A DNA stretch of 64,000 nucleotides from Muribaculaceae bacterium (GCA_017409345.1 JAFQSX010000031.1:1-64000), one strand, 5' to 3'; shown: positions 1-8,924, counted from the first letter of the stretch. Notes: generated by a model not told the origin, from the letters alone. Made by a program: numbers and translations.

Positions 1-146
1 ATGTGCACGTAACGTGTTTATGAAATAAGGTGAATTCTATTGTAGATTAAACGTGCCAGTCTCGTGGCTTTTTTATATAAGCCAAAGGCAAAGCGTTGAG
101 ATACAAGTGCTTACAAGGATACATCAATCCCCGGTGGCACCACAGC
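1..146. other. noncoding left edge
   Basis: No convincing reading frame. The stretch ends in GGTGGCACCACA just before a strong hairpin, which could be the 3' end of a stable RNA lying mostly outside the window. I could not fit a canonical T-arm (no TTCRA loop), so it is not called a tRNA or tmRNA. Short self-complementary pieces (GCCA/TGGC near 45-60, GGCTT/AAGCC near 67-84) are present. Confidence 0.3.
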
Positions 147-178
147 AAAAGAGAGTTACAGAAATGTAACTCTCTTTT
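147..178. terminator. strong 14-bp hairpin terminator
   Basis: AAAAGAGAGTTACA pairs perfectly with TGTAACTCTCTTTT across a GAAA loop. It has A and T runs on both sides, so it could act in both directions. It separates whatever lies to the left from the restriction operon and suggests that operon starts inside this window. Confidence 0.85.
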
Positions 179-292
179 GGTTTATATTGGTTTGTTAATA
201 AGATTCTTGGGCTTATTGGTCTAATATTATGATTATAGCAAAATTTTTCATATCTTTATGACAAATTATTGCGAATAAATAACACAAGATAT

Positions 293-481
293 ATGAATAG
301 AATAAAGGAAGTCCTTGAAGCAAAGGGAATTAAACAGACTTGGCTTGCCGAACAACTCGGCAAGAGCTTTAGTATTGTCAATGCCTATGCGTGCAATCGC
401 CGCCAACCGAGCCTCGAACAACTCTTCGAGATCGCCAAGATTCTTCAAGTAGAGCCTAAAGATTTAATCGCAAATAAATAG
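293..481 (+). CDS. small Xre-type HTH regulator
   Basis: A 62-residue protein that is essentially one lambda-repressor/Cro-type helix-turn-helix. An N-terminal helix (MNRIKEVLEAKGIKQTWLAE) is followed by a turn and a recognition-helix region around residues 20-40 (SFSIVNAYACNRRQPSLEQL), then the usual closing helix LFEIAKILQVEPKDLI. The frame is open from a TTG at 269, but the ATG at 293 starts directly at the domain and is preferred. It lies 8 bases upstream of the restriction gene. In restriction systems such proteins often act as controller (C) proteins that time expression of the nuclease. That role is inferred from position and size; no operator was identified. Confidence 0.8.
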   Translation: MNRIKEVLEAKGIKQTWLAEQLGKSFSIVNAYACNRRQPSLEQLFEIAKILQVEPKDLIANK

Positions 482-489
482 AACGAGAT

Positions 490-2736
490 ATGGAACTCAA
501 AATTAACGGTAACAAGATATTTGCTCCACTCAAAAACAAAGAACTTGTTTTAACTCCAGAGGAGCGTGTGCGCCAAGAGTATATTTGCCGCTTGGTGAAT
601 CACTATGGCTATGACTTGTCGCAAATGGAGCAGGAGCTGCAGGTAAACAATTCTCACCGCGGTCAAGGTAAGGCGCGAGCTGATATTGTAGTGTGGAAGT
701 CTGCTTCGGCTAAGAGCAACGAGGATGCTGCAACAATCGTTGTTGAGTGCAAAGCTGAGCATATCACCATTCGTGAAGAGGACTATTTCCAAGGATACAA
801 CTATGCTGCTTGGGCAGGTGCTGACTTCTTTGTTACTACCAATCTCAAAGAGACCCGAGTGTTCAAAGTGAACAAGGGTAAGTTGCCTAAGCGTTTGGAG
901 GAAATTGTGGATATTCCCAAAGCCGAAGAACTTACTAACTCTAAAAAGATGAAAGAGTTGTTAAGCCAAACCAAAGCTCTTACTCGCGATGAGTTTAGTA
1001 AGCTACTCCTTAAGTGTCATAATATTATCCGCAATAATGACAAGCTATCTCCTGAAGCTGCTTTTGATGAGATAAGTAAGGTATTATTTATAAAGATTCG
1101 CTATGAGAGAAAAAATGATGAAGGACAAATTTTCTCTAAAGATAGATTTGTAAATAACCGCAAATCATATGAGATGCTCAATAAAGAGATGGGTATAGGT
1201 GACGCTAAACCATTTTATCAGAATTTATTTGAAGAAACAAAGAAACAATACCGAAAAGAAGACTTATTCGAGTCAAACGATACCATCAAAATCAAAGAAG
1301 CAAGTTTTGAGGCAATCGTAAAGGAGCTGGAGATTTATAACCTCTCTCGCACGGCAGATGATGTTAAGGGTATTGCCTTTGAAAAATTCTTGGGTAAAAC
1401 TTTCCGTGGTGAGTTAGGTCAGTTCTTTACACCTCGCACTATTGTAGATTTTATGGTTACTTTGCTCGATCCTGAGGAGGGTGAGATTATCTGTGACCCT
1501 TGCTGTGGTAGTGGAGGTTTCTTGATTAAAGCCTTCGAGTATGTGCGCGAGAAGATCGAGAATGATATCCAAAAAGTTAAAGATCAGATTAAAGCACAGC
1601 TTTATGATGAGAAATATGATTCTTTGAGCGATAAGAAAAAAGCTGATATTGACGAGCGTGTTGATGAATATTTCACCATTCTCAATCAAGAGCTTGACAC
1701 TATTCACACAAATAGTCGTTTGCAGCATCTATCGAGTGATTGCATCTTCGGCACAGATGCTAATCCTCGTATGGCACGCACGGCCAAGATGAATATGATT
1801 ATGCACGGCGATGGTCACGGCGGAGTTCATCATCGAGATGGGTTGCTAAATGTAAATGGAATCTTTGAAAATCGCTTTGATGTAATCTTAACAAATCCGC
1901 CATTCGGTTCGCGTGTTGAAAAAACGCTCAAAATAACATTAGCGGATAAAGAGACAAACGAAGAGAAGATTGCCGAGTATGAAAAAAAATACGGGGAGGG
2001 AACATACCATAAGGCTATGTCTCAAGTGAATGATCATATTGGAGAACCCATTCTAAACCTCTACGATTCAGGCAAACTTAGCGGCTTGACCGAGGTGTTG
2101 TTTATTGAGCGTTGTTTGCGATTGCTGAAACCTGGTGGTCGCTTAGGTATCGTGTTGCCAGAGGGTGTGTTGAACAACACTCAATTACAAAGTGTGCGCG
2201 AACTCTTCGAGGGTATGGCGAAGATTATTTTGATTACCTCTATCCCTCAAGATGTCTTTATGGCATCGGGCGCAACGGTTAAGCCAAGCCTTATGTTCTT
2301 CAAGAAGTTTACTACGGAGGAGGTCGTACAATACGAGCAGGCGAAAGCAGAGGCTTACGAGCAGGTAACGGATAAATATGCCGAGGAACTTGCTACATTA
2401 AACACATTTATTGCCGACAAGAATAATCCTCGTTCAGAAATTAAGGCGAAGAAAGCAGAATTAAAGGTACTTGAAGCAAAGATTGCCGAAGAAGTTAAGC
2501 CGATAGTTAAACAGCTTTTCGATTATCAGATTCCTATCGCTCAGGTGCAGAAGGCTGGCATTACCACCACTGGCGCCGAGTGTGAGAACGAATTGGATGA
2601 GTTGCTCAAAGAGTATGCACCCTATCGCAAGGAGCATAAGCTCTGGGAGGCTACTGCAAAATGCTATGAATACAAGGTTGAAAACAACCATCTCTATAAG
2701 AAGTTGAACGACGGCGAATGGGAGGAGATATGCTAA
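490..2736 (+). CDS. fused restriction nuclease / N6-adenine methyltransferase (RM subunit)
   Basis: The 748-residue protein combines two activities. Residues about 20-130 match the HSDR_N type of PD-(D/E)XK nuclease: D65 in ARADIVVW, then E86 and K88 in VVECKAE. Residues about 185-620 are an N6-adenine DNA methyltransferase of HsdM type, with motif I DPCCGSGGFL (from about 336) for S-adenosylmethionine and motif IV NPPF (from about 469) for catalysis. A helical, Lys/Glu-rich tail follows. Ordinary HsdM lacks the nuclease domain. The nuclease-methylase polypeptide with a separate S gene directly downstream resembles type IIB enzymes such as BcgI rather than classical type I. No HsdR helicase or translocase is seen in the window. 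The stop overlaps the next gene. Confidence 0.88.
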   Translation: MELKINGNKIFAPLKNKELVLTPEERVRQEYICRLVNHYGYDLSQMEQELQVNNSHRGQGKARADIVVWKSASAKSNEDAATIVVECKAEHITIREEDYFQGYNYAAWAGADFFVTTNLKETRVFKVNKGKLPKRLEEIVDIPKAEELTNSKKMKELLSQTKALTRDEFSKLLLKCHNIIRNNDKLSPEAAFDEISKVLFIKIRYERKNDEGQIFSKDRFVNNRKSYEMLNKEMGIGDAKPFYQNLFEETKKQYRKEDLFESNDTIKIKEASFEAIVKELEIYNLSRTADDVKGIAFEKFLGKTFRGELGQFFTPRTIVDFMVTLLDPEEGEIICDPCCGSGGFLIKAFEYVREKIENDIQKVKDQIKAQLYDEKYDSLSDKKKADIDERVDEYFTILNQELDTIHTNSRLQHLSSDCIFGTDANPRMARTAKMNMIMHGDGHGGVHHRDGLLNVNGIFENRFDVILTNPPFGSRVEKTLKITLADKETNEEKIAEYEKKYGEGTYHKAMSQVNDHIGEPILNLYDSGKLSGLTEVLFIERCLRLLKPGGRLGIVLPEGVLNNTQLQSVRELFEGMAKIILITSIPQDVFMASGATVKPSLMFFKKFTTEEVVQYEQAKAEAYEQVTDKYAEELATLNTFIADKNNPRSEIKAKKAELKVLEAKIAEEVKPIVKQLFDYQIPIAQVQKAGITTTGAECENELDELLKEYAPYRKEHKLWEATAKCYEYKVENNHLYKKLNDGEWEEIC

Positions 2737-4085
2737 ATGCTATGAAATATATTTCGACAGTCCCATTTAGCGGATTGTTCAATTGGAGTGTGCAATATCT
2801 GAATGACTCAAAGATTGCATTCAGCAAGGCATACCCAATGATGCGTATCGGGGAGTTCCTGAAACGCAACAAAACAACTGTGGTTATAGAGGATGATGTT
2901 ATATACAAGCGTCCAAGAATCCGTGTTCGCAATGGCGGCATTTCTCTCAGAGATGAAATATTGGGCGAAAAGATTGGCACTAAGAACCAGTTTTTAATTT
3001 CCAAAGGGCAATTTCTGCTGTCTAAGATAGATGCTCGTAATGGTGCATTTGGAGTTGTCCCAGAGAAATTAGACGGAGGTATTATTACAGGTAACTTTTG
3101 GACTTTCGATGTGAACTATGACATTGTTAATCCTCATTATTTAGCACTATTAACCACCACTAAAGCATTTGTAAACTTCTGCGAGCAAGCAAGTAATGGC
3201 ACAACTAATCGCCACTACTTGCAGGAGCCTTTATTCCTCAATATCAAAGTTCCTATTCCATCATTAGCCGAGCAGAATAAATTGGTCAAGGAGTATAATA
3301 AGCAAATATTTATTGCTATAGACTCGGAGAGACAAGTTGCTGCAAAATACAGCGACATAAACGCTATACTATTAACAGAATTAGGTGTAAACATCTCGAA
3401 AGAAACCGCTCAAAAAGGGTTGGCAACAGTATCCTTTTCTTCATTAGATCGTTGGGATATTGGATATTTACAGAACACCTCCAAATTCAGCACAAAATAT
3501 AAAGCTGTCAAGTTCCGAGATTGCATAGAGTATTTTATGAAAAGCTCAAACGGCAAGTCTCTAAGAATAGAGACATATAAAACCCCATCAAAAGATTTCC
3601 GTTATATCGGAATGGAACATATTGAAAAGGGTACAGGTCAATTATTGGAGACTCCTATCATAAAAGGAGCTCAAGTAAAAAGTCAAACTATTGCAGTACC
3701 AGATGGGTATTTTATATACGGCAAGCTTCGCCCTTACTTAAACAAGTATTGGTACAATGATACAAATTGGGAGAACCTTGTATGTTCGTCAGAATTATTT
3801 GTGTTCAAAGTTAAAGAGAGTATAAATACTCGATTCTTTGAGATTGTGTTGGGGTCGAGTATCGTTCAGGTACAGATTACCGATTTGACAAGTGGTGCGA
3901 GAATGCCTCGTATAACAGAAGATGTATTTATGAATATTCAAATACCTATTCCTTCTTTTGATATTCAGAATAGCATTGTCAAGCGCATAGATAAGATTAA
4001 GGGAGAAATTAAAAAACTACAGCAGACTGCGACAATTAAGTATAGTTCTGCATTAACCAACTTCGAAACTCTGATTTTTGAGTAG
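2730..4085 (+). CDS. restriction-modification specificity subunit (HsdS-like)
   Basis: Sequence-recognition subunit with two target-recognition halves. The first spans about residues 1-170 and ends in the conserved spacer region PIPSLAEQNKLVKEY. The second spans about 220-420 and ends in the matching IPIPSFDIQNSIVKRIDKI helix. The halves are arranged as an internal repeat, as in type I S proteins, implying a bipartite DNA target. An ATG at 2718 is in frame, but the ATG at 2730 is preferred because GGGAGGAGAT lies just upstream of it and it overlaps the TAA of the methylase gene, which suggests translational coupling. The product is inferred to direct the fused nuclease-methylase. Confidence 0.88.
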   Translation: MLNAMKYISTVPFSGLFNWSVQYLNDSKIAFSKAYPMMRIGEFLKRNKTTVVIEDDVIYKRPRIRVRNGGISLRDEILGEKIGTKNQFLISKGQFLLSKIDARNGAFGVVPEKLDGGIITGNFWTFDVNYDIVNPHYLALLTTTKAFVNFCEQASNGTTNRHYLQEPLFLNIKVPIPSLAEQNKLVKEYNKQIFIAIDSERQVAAKYSDINAILLTELGVNISKETAQKGLATVSFSSLDRWDIGYLQNTSKFSTKYKAVKFRDCIEYFMKSSNGKSLRIETYKTPSKDFRYIGMEHIEKGTGQLLETPIIKGAQVKSQTIAVPDGYFIYGKLRPYLNKYWYNDTNWENLVCSSELFVFKVKESINTRFFEIVLGSSIVQVQITDLTSGARMPRITEDVFMNIQIPIPSFDIQNSIVKRIDKIKGEIKKLQQTATIKYSSALTNFETLIFE

Positions 4086-4100
4086 TAATATATTTTCAAT

Positions 4101-5513
4101 ATGATAGACATAGAAACCTTGCAAACGGAGATTGCACGAATCAAACAGCTAAGAGCTAATTACGATGCATTAATTACTGATATCAATAGCCATAGGACTA
4201 TTGAAGCGTATCACTCATGGTATGACGAATCAAGCGTTGTGTTTAGCCATTACTTTGATGACAATTGCAAAGAGTATAGCAATTTTACTAGTGTAGATAA
4301 CAATGGGAATGGCTATGAGTTAAAAAGTAATTACCAAAAGATTCGTAAGGATTTCAGTGTATTGGTAGACAAATTGGAGCGTGAAGATTTTGGCACGCAG
4401 AAGCAGACGATGGTTGAATCTGTACCAATAACTATATCATCTTTTAAGAAAAGAATTTTTATTAGTCACGCATCAAAAGACAGAGAGTTGATCGACAAAT
4501 TTGTAGATTCAATTTTTCTTTTGGGAATGGGGGTTGATACTGAAATTATTGCTTACACCTCTCGTGAAGATACTGGTGTGACGGCAGGAAAAAGTATTCC
4601 GCAATTTATCCAAGAAAACATTGCGTGTGCAGATATTGTCTTATTGATGATTTCCGACAACTATAAGAATAGTGAAGTTTGTCTAAATGAGATGGGGGCG
4701 GCTTGGGCGTTGAATAAGCACATTATCCAAATCTTACTACCAAATACATCAATTGACAAATTGGGCTGGTTATGTTCATTGGAAAAGGCTATCAAAATAG
4801 ATAATGCAGAATCTATGGATGGTCTCTGTGAGGTGCTTTCTGACAGATTGGATATTGGCATCAAACCATCTGTTTGGAATAGAAATAAAGCCGCATTTAT
4901 ATTGTACTGTACAACATTATCAACTACACCTTTGCCTGTAATTATAGAAACAGAGGTTGAGGAAGATTATGTAGAAGAATTGGGATTTCTGGATTACAGA
5001 GAATCAATAGAGACGGAAAAGGAGAATGTGTCCCAAATTTGCACCACATTATCGGATGCCATATTAAAGCATAATGATATGCTTAATTCTAATACTCGAA
5101 AGTTGCAAAGTATTGATCCTTTGCACCCTAACATCTCTCAAGCTAAAGGAATTATGAGAGCAACAGCCAATGGAATGAATAAGCTTTCTGTAATATTCGA
5201 AGATAATACACCTTCATTACGGACTTCATTCTTTAATATGATAGACTATGCAACCAAAATGAGATCTCTTATATTCTCCGATTGTGAAGAGACTATGGAA
5301 GAAGAATATAATGAAATTAGCGAACTACTTAAGGCATTATCAGAGGCAAAATTTGGGTGTATTGAGTTTAAAAATTCTATTGACTCATTACCGAAAGCAG
5401 AGCAGACATTCAATAAGTCCAAGAAACAACTTTCTAATAGTTTGGCAAATATTATAAAAACTTTTGAAGATTGTATTTCCAAAGGTCAGGAGTTCTTGAG
5501 AATTATACTCTAA
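4101..5513 (+). CDS. TIR-domain protein of the defence island
   Basis: 470 residues. Residues about 1-105 are helical and polar. About 113-260 form a TIR_2-type domain: KKRIFISHASKDRELIDKFV, then DIVLLMISDNYKNSEVCLNE, where E197 is in the place of the catalytic glutamate of TIR NADases. The remaining 200 residues are predicted helical. Bacterial TIR proteins commonly cleave NAD+ or make cyclic ADP-ribose signals during phage infection; this is family knowledge and untested here. The gene starts 15 bases after hsdS on the same strand, so it is probably cotranscribed with the restriction genes. No SMODS, Argonaute or Thoeris ThsA partner was found next to it. Confidence 0.82.
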   Translation: MIDIETLQTEIARIKQLRANYDALITDINSHRTIEAYHSWYDESSVVFSHYFDDNCKEYSNFTSVDNNGNGYELKSNYQKIRKDFSVLVDKLEREDFGTQKQTMVESVPITISSFKKRIFISHASKDRELIDKFVDSIFLLGMGVDTEIIAYTSREDTGVTAGKSIPQFIQENIACADIVLLMISDNYKNSEVCLNEMGAAWALNKHIIQILLPNTSIDKLGWLCSLEKAIKIDNAESMDGLCEVLSDRLDIGIKPSVWNRNKAAFILYCTTLSTTPLPVIIETEVEEDYVEELGFLDYRESIETEKENVSQICTTLSDAILKHNDMLNSNTRKLQSIDPLHPNISQAKGIMRATANGMNKLSVIFEDNTPSLRTSFFNMIDYATKMRSLIFSDCEETMEEEYNEISELLKALSEAKFGCIEFKNSIDSLPKAEQTFNKSKKQLSNSLANIIKTFEDCISKGQEFLRIIL

Positions 5514-5542
5514 TTTTAGATAATATATAATATATAATATCC

Positions 5543-5710
5543 ATGAAACTACTATCTATATATATTGATAATTATAAAAAACTTCTGGTACGTATGATTT
5601 TACCAGCCAAGACAGTTATATTGCACTAATCGGCGAAAACGGCTCAGGTAAGAGTAATTTATTCGAGGCTATCACTTTGATTTTTCATGGGATTTTTGAT
5701 AAAAGGAGAT
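5543..5710 (+). pseudogene. frameshifted remnant of an AAA (SMC/OLD-like) ATPase
   Basis: An ATG at 5543 opens MKLLSIYIDNYK, a typical start of DNA-repair or defence ATPases, but that frame soon reaches a stop. After a shift near 5580, another frame continues with YDFTSQDSYIALIGENGSGK and SNLFEAITLIF, a perfect Walker A (GENGSGKS). The similarity fades by about 5700 and no Walker B or ABC signature follows. I read this as the first 50 or so codons of a lost ATPase gene, deleted between the TIR and GIY-YIG genes. The alternative is a sequencing error plus an internal deletion. Confidence 0.65.
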
Positions 5711-5785
5711 TCGTAAAATGTTATCAACTTAAAACGCTGTTAAATTTAGTGAATGATTTAAAAGGGAAGATAACAAAAACAAGAA

Positions 5786-5878
5786 ATGAATCAAAGAAAA
5801 ATCAAACAAATGACTGCAGAAGATTTAGTAAGTTTCAAACCGTTGTTAGATCAAATATTAAAAGTAATAACAAATTAA
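5786..5878 (+). CDS. possible 30-residue ORF before the GIY-YIG gene
   Basis: ATG to TAA with a protein-like composition (MTAEDLVSFKPLLDQILKVI), ending 7 bases before the next gene. It could be a short leader peptide or the tail of a lost gene. It has no recognisable family and may be chance. Confidence 0.2.
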   Translation: MNQRKIKQMTAEDLVSFKPLLDQILKVITN

Positions 5879-5884
5879 GAAATC

Positions 5885-6715
5885 ATGGGCAAAACAGTAA
5901 CTACATATTTAATTGATGGAGATCCAAAGGGAACTCAATATGCGTTCATCAGCAATAAGATTTGCCAGATGTTTGTTGTGCCACGCTCCAACCTCTCATA
6001 TCTAAATACGCAAGAGAAGTTACAGAAGCCTGCATTTTACATCTTACTTGGTGAGAATGAGGCGACAAAACCTCAAGCATATATTGGAGAAACGGAGAAT
6101 TTTCGTGAGCGAGTGAAAGATCACGATAGTAAGAAAGCATTTTGGCAGAAGGCCCTCATATTTGTGTCAAAAGATGCCGATATGACCAAAGCAGATGTAC
6201 AATATTTAGAGCACAAGGCAATAGCCGAAGCAAAGAAAGCCAATGCGTTTGTATTGAGCGACAATAAGCAGACGCCCAAAGCTCCAAATTTGCCCGAGTA
6301 TCAGCAAGACTCAATGGATGAGTTCTTTGAAGATGTAAAGTTCTTAGCATCTTTTATTGGTTGCAATATATTTGAGGTGTCGCAGCCCAAAGCTGAACAT
6401 CTTTTCTTCACCAAAGGTCGTGGTTGCGATGCTAAAGGTTTTTATAGTTCCAATGGTTTTACCGTTTTGAAAGGTAGTTTGATAGCCAAAACTATGGTGC
6501 CATCGTTCAATTGGAAAGAAAAAAGAGAAAATTTATTGCAAGAATACACTACGGTTAAGGACGACAAATTGGTAATGACCTCCGATAAAACTTTCTCAAG
6601 CCCCAGCACTGCTGCTGACTTTTGCATAGGCAGTAGCAATAATGGCTGGCTCGTGTGGAAAGATAAAGAAGGTAACACATTGGATTCAGTTTACAGAAAA
6701 CAATTGGAACTATGA
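5885..6715 (+). CDS. GIY-YIG nuclease-family protein with C-terminal DUF4357
   Basis: 276 residues. About 50-140 resemble a GIY-YIG fold: FYILLGE, then AYIGETENFRERVKDHDSKK, then a conserved Glu in VQYLEHKAIAEAKK. The last 90 residues resemble DUF4357 (from GFTVLKGSLI to the C-terminus), a pairing known in Bacteroidetes proteins near restriction systems. GIY-YIG proteins cut DNA through a Tyr/Arg/Glu site; the first motif here is loose (YIL with an insertion before AYIG), so activity is uncertain. The stop overlaps the start of the next gene as ATGA, so the pair is probably translated together. Confidence 0.78.
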   Translation: MGKTVTTYLIDGDPKGTQYAFISNKICQMFVVPRSNLSYLNTQEKLQKPAFYILLGENEATKPQAYIGETENFRERVKDHDSKKAFWQKALIFVSKDADMTKADVQYLEHKAIAEAKKANAFVLSDNKQTPKAPNLPEYQQDSMDEFFEDVKFLASFIGCNIFEVSQPKAEHLFFTKGRGCDAKGFYSSNGFTVLKGSLIAKTMVPSFNWKEKRENLLQEYTTVKDDKLVMTSDKTFSSPSTAADFCIGSSNNGWLVWKDKEGNTLDSVYRKQLEL

Positions 6716-7443
6716 ACAAATATAGAGAACAGTTAAATAAATGTATTCAAGTTGTTGATAGCGTTCGTAATATGATTAATGTACGACGGATTCCTAGTAA
6801 CGCTATTAGTTATAATGACCTTTATAGTGTTTTATATCAATTAGTACCATTAATCCCAGAAGAGTTTCATATATTTAGAAACAGGTTGAGAGATATGATA
6901 CTACCTAACTTAAAAACATCAGATCTAATCTCGGTAGATCAATTTGGTCAACAACTGGTAACTCCTCAGAATGGTATTAACTCATACTCTTTTGGCGAAG
7001 TTATAGCAACTATTACATATCTAAATGGATATAGTAATAATAATTCATCGTCTCTTTGGGATAATATACACCCACAGATAATTTCTGTCGCTAAAGGTCG
7101 TTTTGATGACAGCTATTATGCAGATGCAGTAGAAGCTGCATTTAAAGAAGTAAATACAAGAGTTAAAAGAATTTATAAGAATAGGACATCAGTTGAGAAA
7201 GATGGTGCAAAATTAATGCAGGCTGCTTTTTCTGTTCAAAATCCAATAATAAAATTAGGAGATATTTCAACAGAAACAGGTACAAATGTGCAACAAGGAT
7301 ATATGGAAATGTTTGTGGGAGCAATGATTGGCATAAGAAACCCCAAAGCTCATAGCAATCAAACATTATCAAAAGCAGATGCCATTAGAAAATTACATTT
7401 TGCCAGTATGTTGATGTGTAAACTGGATAATGAACTGGTTTAA
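6712..7443 (+). CDS. TIGR02391-family (Ymh-like) protein
   Basis: 243 residues. The C-terminal 110 or so match the TIGR02391 pattern: IIKLGDIS, MEMFVGAMIGIRNPKAHSNQ and LHFASMLMCKLD. The GIRNPxAH motif resembles that of HEPN-like or Abi-type domains. The first 125 residues are less conserved and mostly helical. No proven biochemical activity is known to me. The family occurs in defence neighbourhoods and is translationally coupled here (ATGA) to the GIY-YIG gene, so the two probably act together. Confidence 0.72.
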   Translation: MNKYREQLNKCIQVVDSVRNMINVRRIPSNAISYNDLYSVLYQLVPLIPEEFHIFRNRLRDMILPNLKTSDLISVDQFGQQLVTPQNGINSYSFGEVIATITYLNGYSNNNSSSLWDNIHPQIISVAKGRFDDSYYADAVEAAFKEVNTRVKRIYKNRTSVEKDGAKLMQAAFSVQNPIIKLGDISTETGTNVQQGYMEMFVGAMIGIRNPKAHSNQTLSKADAIRKLHFASMLMCKLDNELV

Positions 7444-7484
7444 ATAGAATATTCATTAAAATATAGAGATATTACTGTTCGTAT

Positions 7485-8867
7485 ATGTCAGAAACCAACC
7501 GCATAGAATATAAAAGAGAATTGACTCCAGAACTTGATATTGAGAAGGAGGTTGTGGCGTTCCTTAACTACAAGGAGGGCGGATACATCTATATCGGTAT
7601 TGATAAAGATGGTTCAACTGTGGGCGTCAGTGATGTGGATGATTGTATGCTGAGGTTGAAAGACCGCATAAAGCACAATATTTCTCCTTCTGCTATGGGG
7701 CTGTTTGATATTGCCGCGGAGCAAAAGAATGGACGCAGCATTATCAAGGTTACGGTAGCGAGCGGAATAGAGAAACCATATTTCAAAACGAAGTATGGAA
7801 TGACTCCGCGAGGTGCGTATATGCGTGTGGGAACATCTGCCGAGCCGATGCCTCAAGAGCAGATTGATCGTCTGTTTGCTATGCGTACCCGTAACTCCAT
7901 TGGACGCATCGTATCTAACCGTCAAGATTTGAGTTTTGAACAGTTGCGTATCTATTATGATGAGCGAGGCAAGAGACTCAATGATAACTTCAAGCGTACA
8001 TTGGAGTTGCTTACAGATGATGGCAAGTACAACTATGTGGCATATCTGTTGGCTGACGAGAATAGCAATTCAATCAAAGTGGCAAAGTATTCAAGCCTCG
8101 ATCGTTGCGATTTGGTAGAGAACAATGAGTATGGTTATTGCTCCCTCATAAAGGCAACAAAAAGTGTGTTGTCAAAATTGGATATTGAAAACAAGGTTGC
8201 TGCAACAATAACCCCGATGGAGCGTATTGAAACTCCATTGTGGAATAAGGTCGCTTTGCGTGAAGCTGTCATCAATGCGATTGTACATAATGACTATTCA
8301 TTTGAAGTACCACCCAAGTTTGAAATATTCCCTGATAGACTTGAAATTACATCGGCTGGTCGTTTGCCCGAATCACTCACAAGAGAAGAATTCTTCAATG
8401 GCATTTCTATCCCGCGCAATAAGGAGTTGATGCGTATCTATCGTGATGTGGAGTTGGTAGAGTCATTAGGCTCTGGCATTCCTCGTATCTTGCGAGCCTA
8501 CGGCGAAGATTGTTTTAAGTTTACAGATAACTTTATCCGTATTACATTGCCTATAAGTGTACAAGATGGCACCCAGTCGGCACCCAGTGAACAAGTGGAT
8601 GTACAAGTTAGTGTGCAAGTTAAAATGCTGATACATAGCATAAGTAGCAAGGAGTTATCTGTTGATGAAATATTGGCTGTGTACAAGTTGCTTTATAAGC
8701 AAGAGTACAAGTCAAAATGGTATTTTAAGAAACATACAATTCAACCTGCACTGCTTGAAGGGTATGTGGAAATGATATATCCAGATAAGCCCAATCACCC
8801 AAAACAGAAATACCGTTTGACAGCAAAAGGTATTGCTTTGAAAAATAGCTTAACAAGCAATAAGTAA
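7485..8867 (+). CDS. AlbA_2 / RecG-like C-terminal ATP-binding regulator
   Basis: 460 residues. About 1-125 form an AlbA_2 (Schlafen AlbA_2-like) domain: NRIEYKRELT, VVAFLNYKEGGYIYIGID and GAYMRVGTSAEPM. About 250-360 contain the GHKL-like HATPase_c_4 segment usual in this family (LREAVINAIVHNDYS, GRLPESLT, ESLGSGIPRI). A winged-helix-like tail ends the protein (about 385-460). Such proteins are usually annotated as transcriptional regulators or ATP-dependent DNA-binding proteins; their ligand is mostly unknown. The gene is 41 bases after the TIGR02391 gene and may end the defence operon. Confidence 0.78.
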   Translation: MSETNRIEYKRELTPELDIEKEVVAFLNYKEGGYIYIGIDKDGSTVGVSDVDDCMLRLKDRIKHNISPSAMGLFDIAAEQKNGRSIIKVTVASGIEKPYFKTKYGMTPRGAYMRVGTSAEPMPQEQIDRLFAMRTRNSIGRIVSNRQDLSFEQLRIYYDERGKRLNDNFKRTLELLTDDGKYNYVAYLLADENSNSIKVAKYSSLDRCDLVENNEYGYCSLIKATKSVLSKLDIENKVAATITPMERIETPLWNKVALREAVINAIVHNDYSFEVPPKFEIFPDRLEITSAGRLPESLTREEFFNGISIPRNKELMRIYRDVELVESLGSGIPRILRAYGEDCFKFTDNFIRITLPISVQDGTQSAPSEQVDVQVSVQVKMLIHSISSKELSVDEILAVYKLLYKQEYKSKWYFKKHTIQPALLEGYVEMIYPDKPNHPKQKYRLTAKGIALKNSLTSNK

Positions 8868-8924
8868 TTTTACTCAACCTATCATATAATATGTAAAAAC
8901 CGTACCTTTTCTATATTTTATGAT

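Noticed and set aside
1..146. 3' end of a tRNA or tmRNA used as an integration site
   Set aside because: GGTGGCACCACA before a terminator is suggestive, but no T-arm with a TTCRA loop can be drawn and no tag-peptide frame or integrase is seen.
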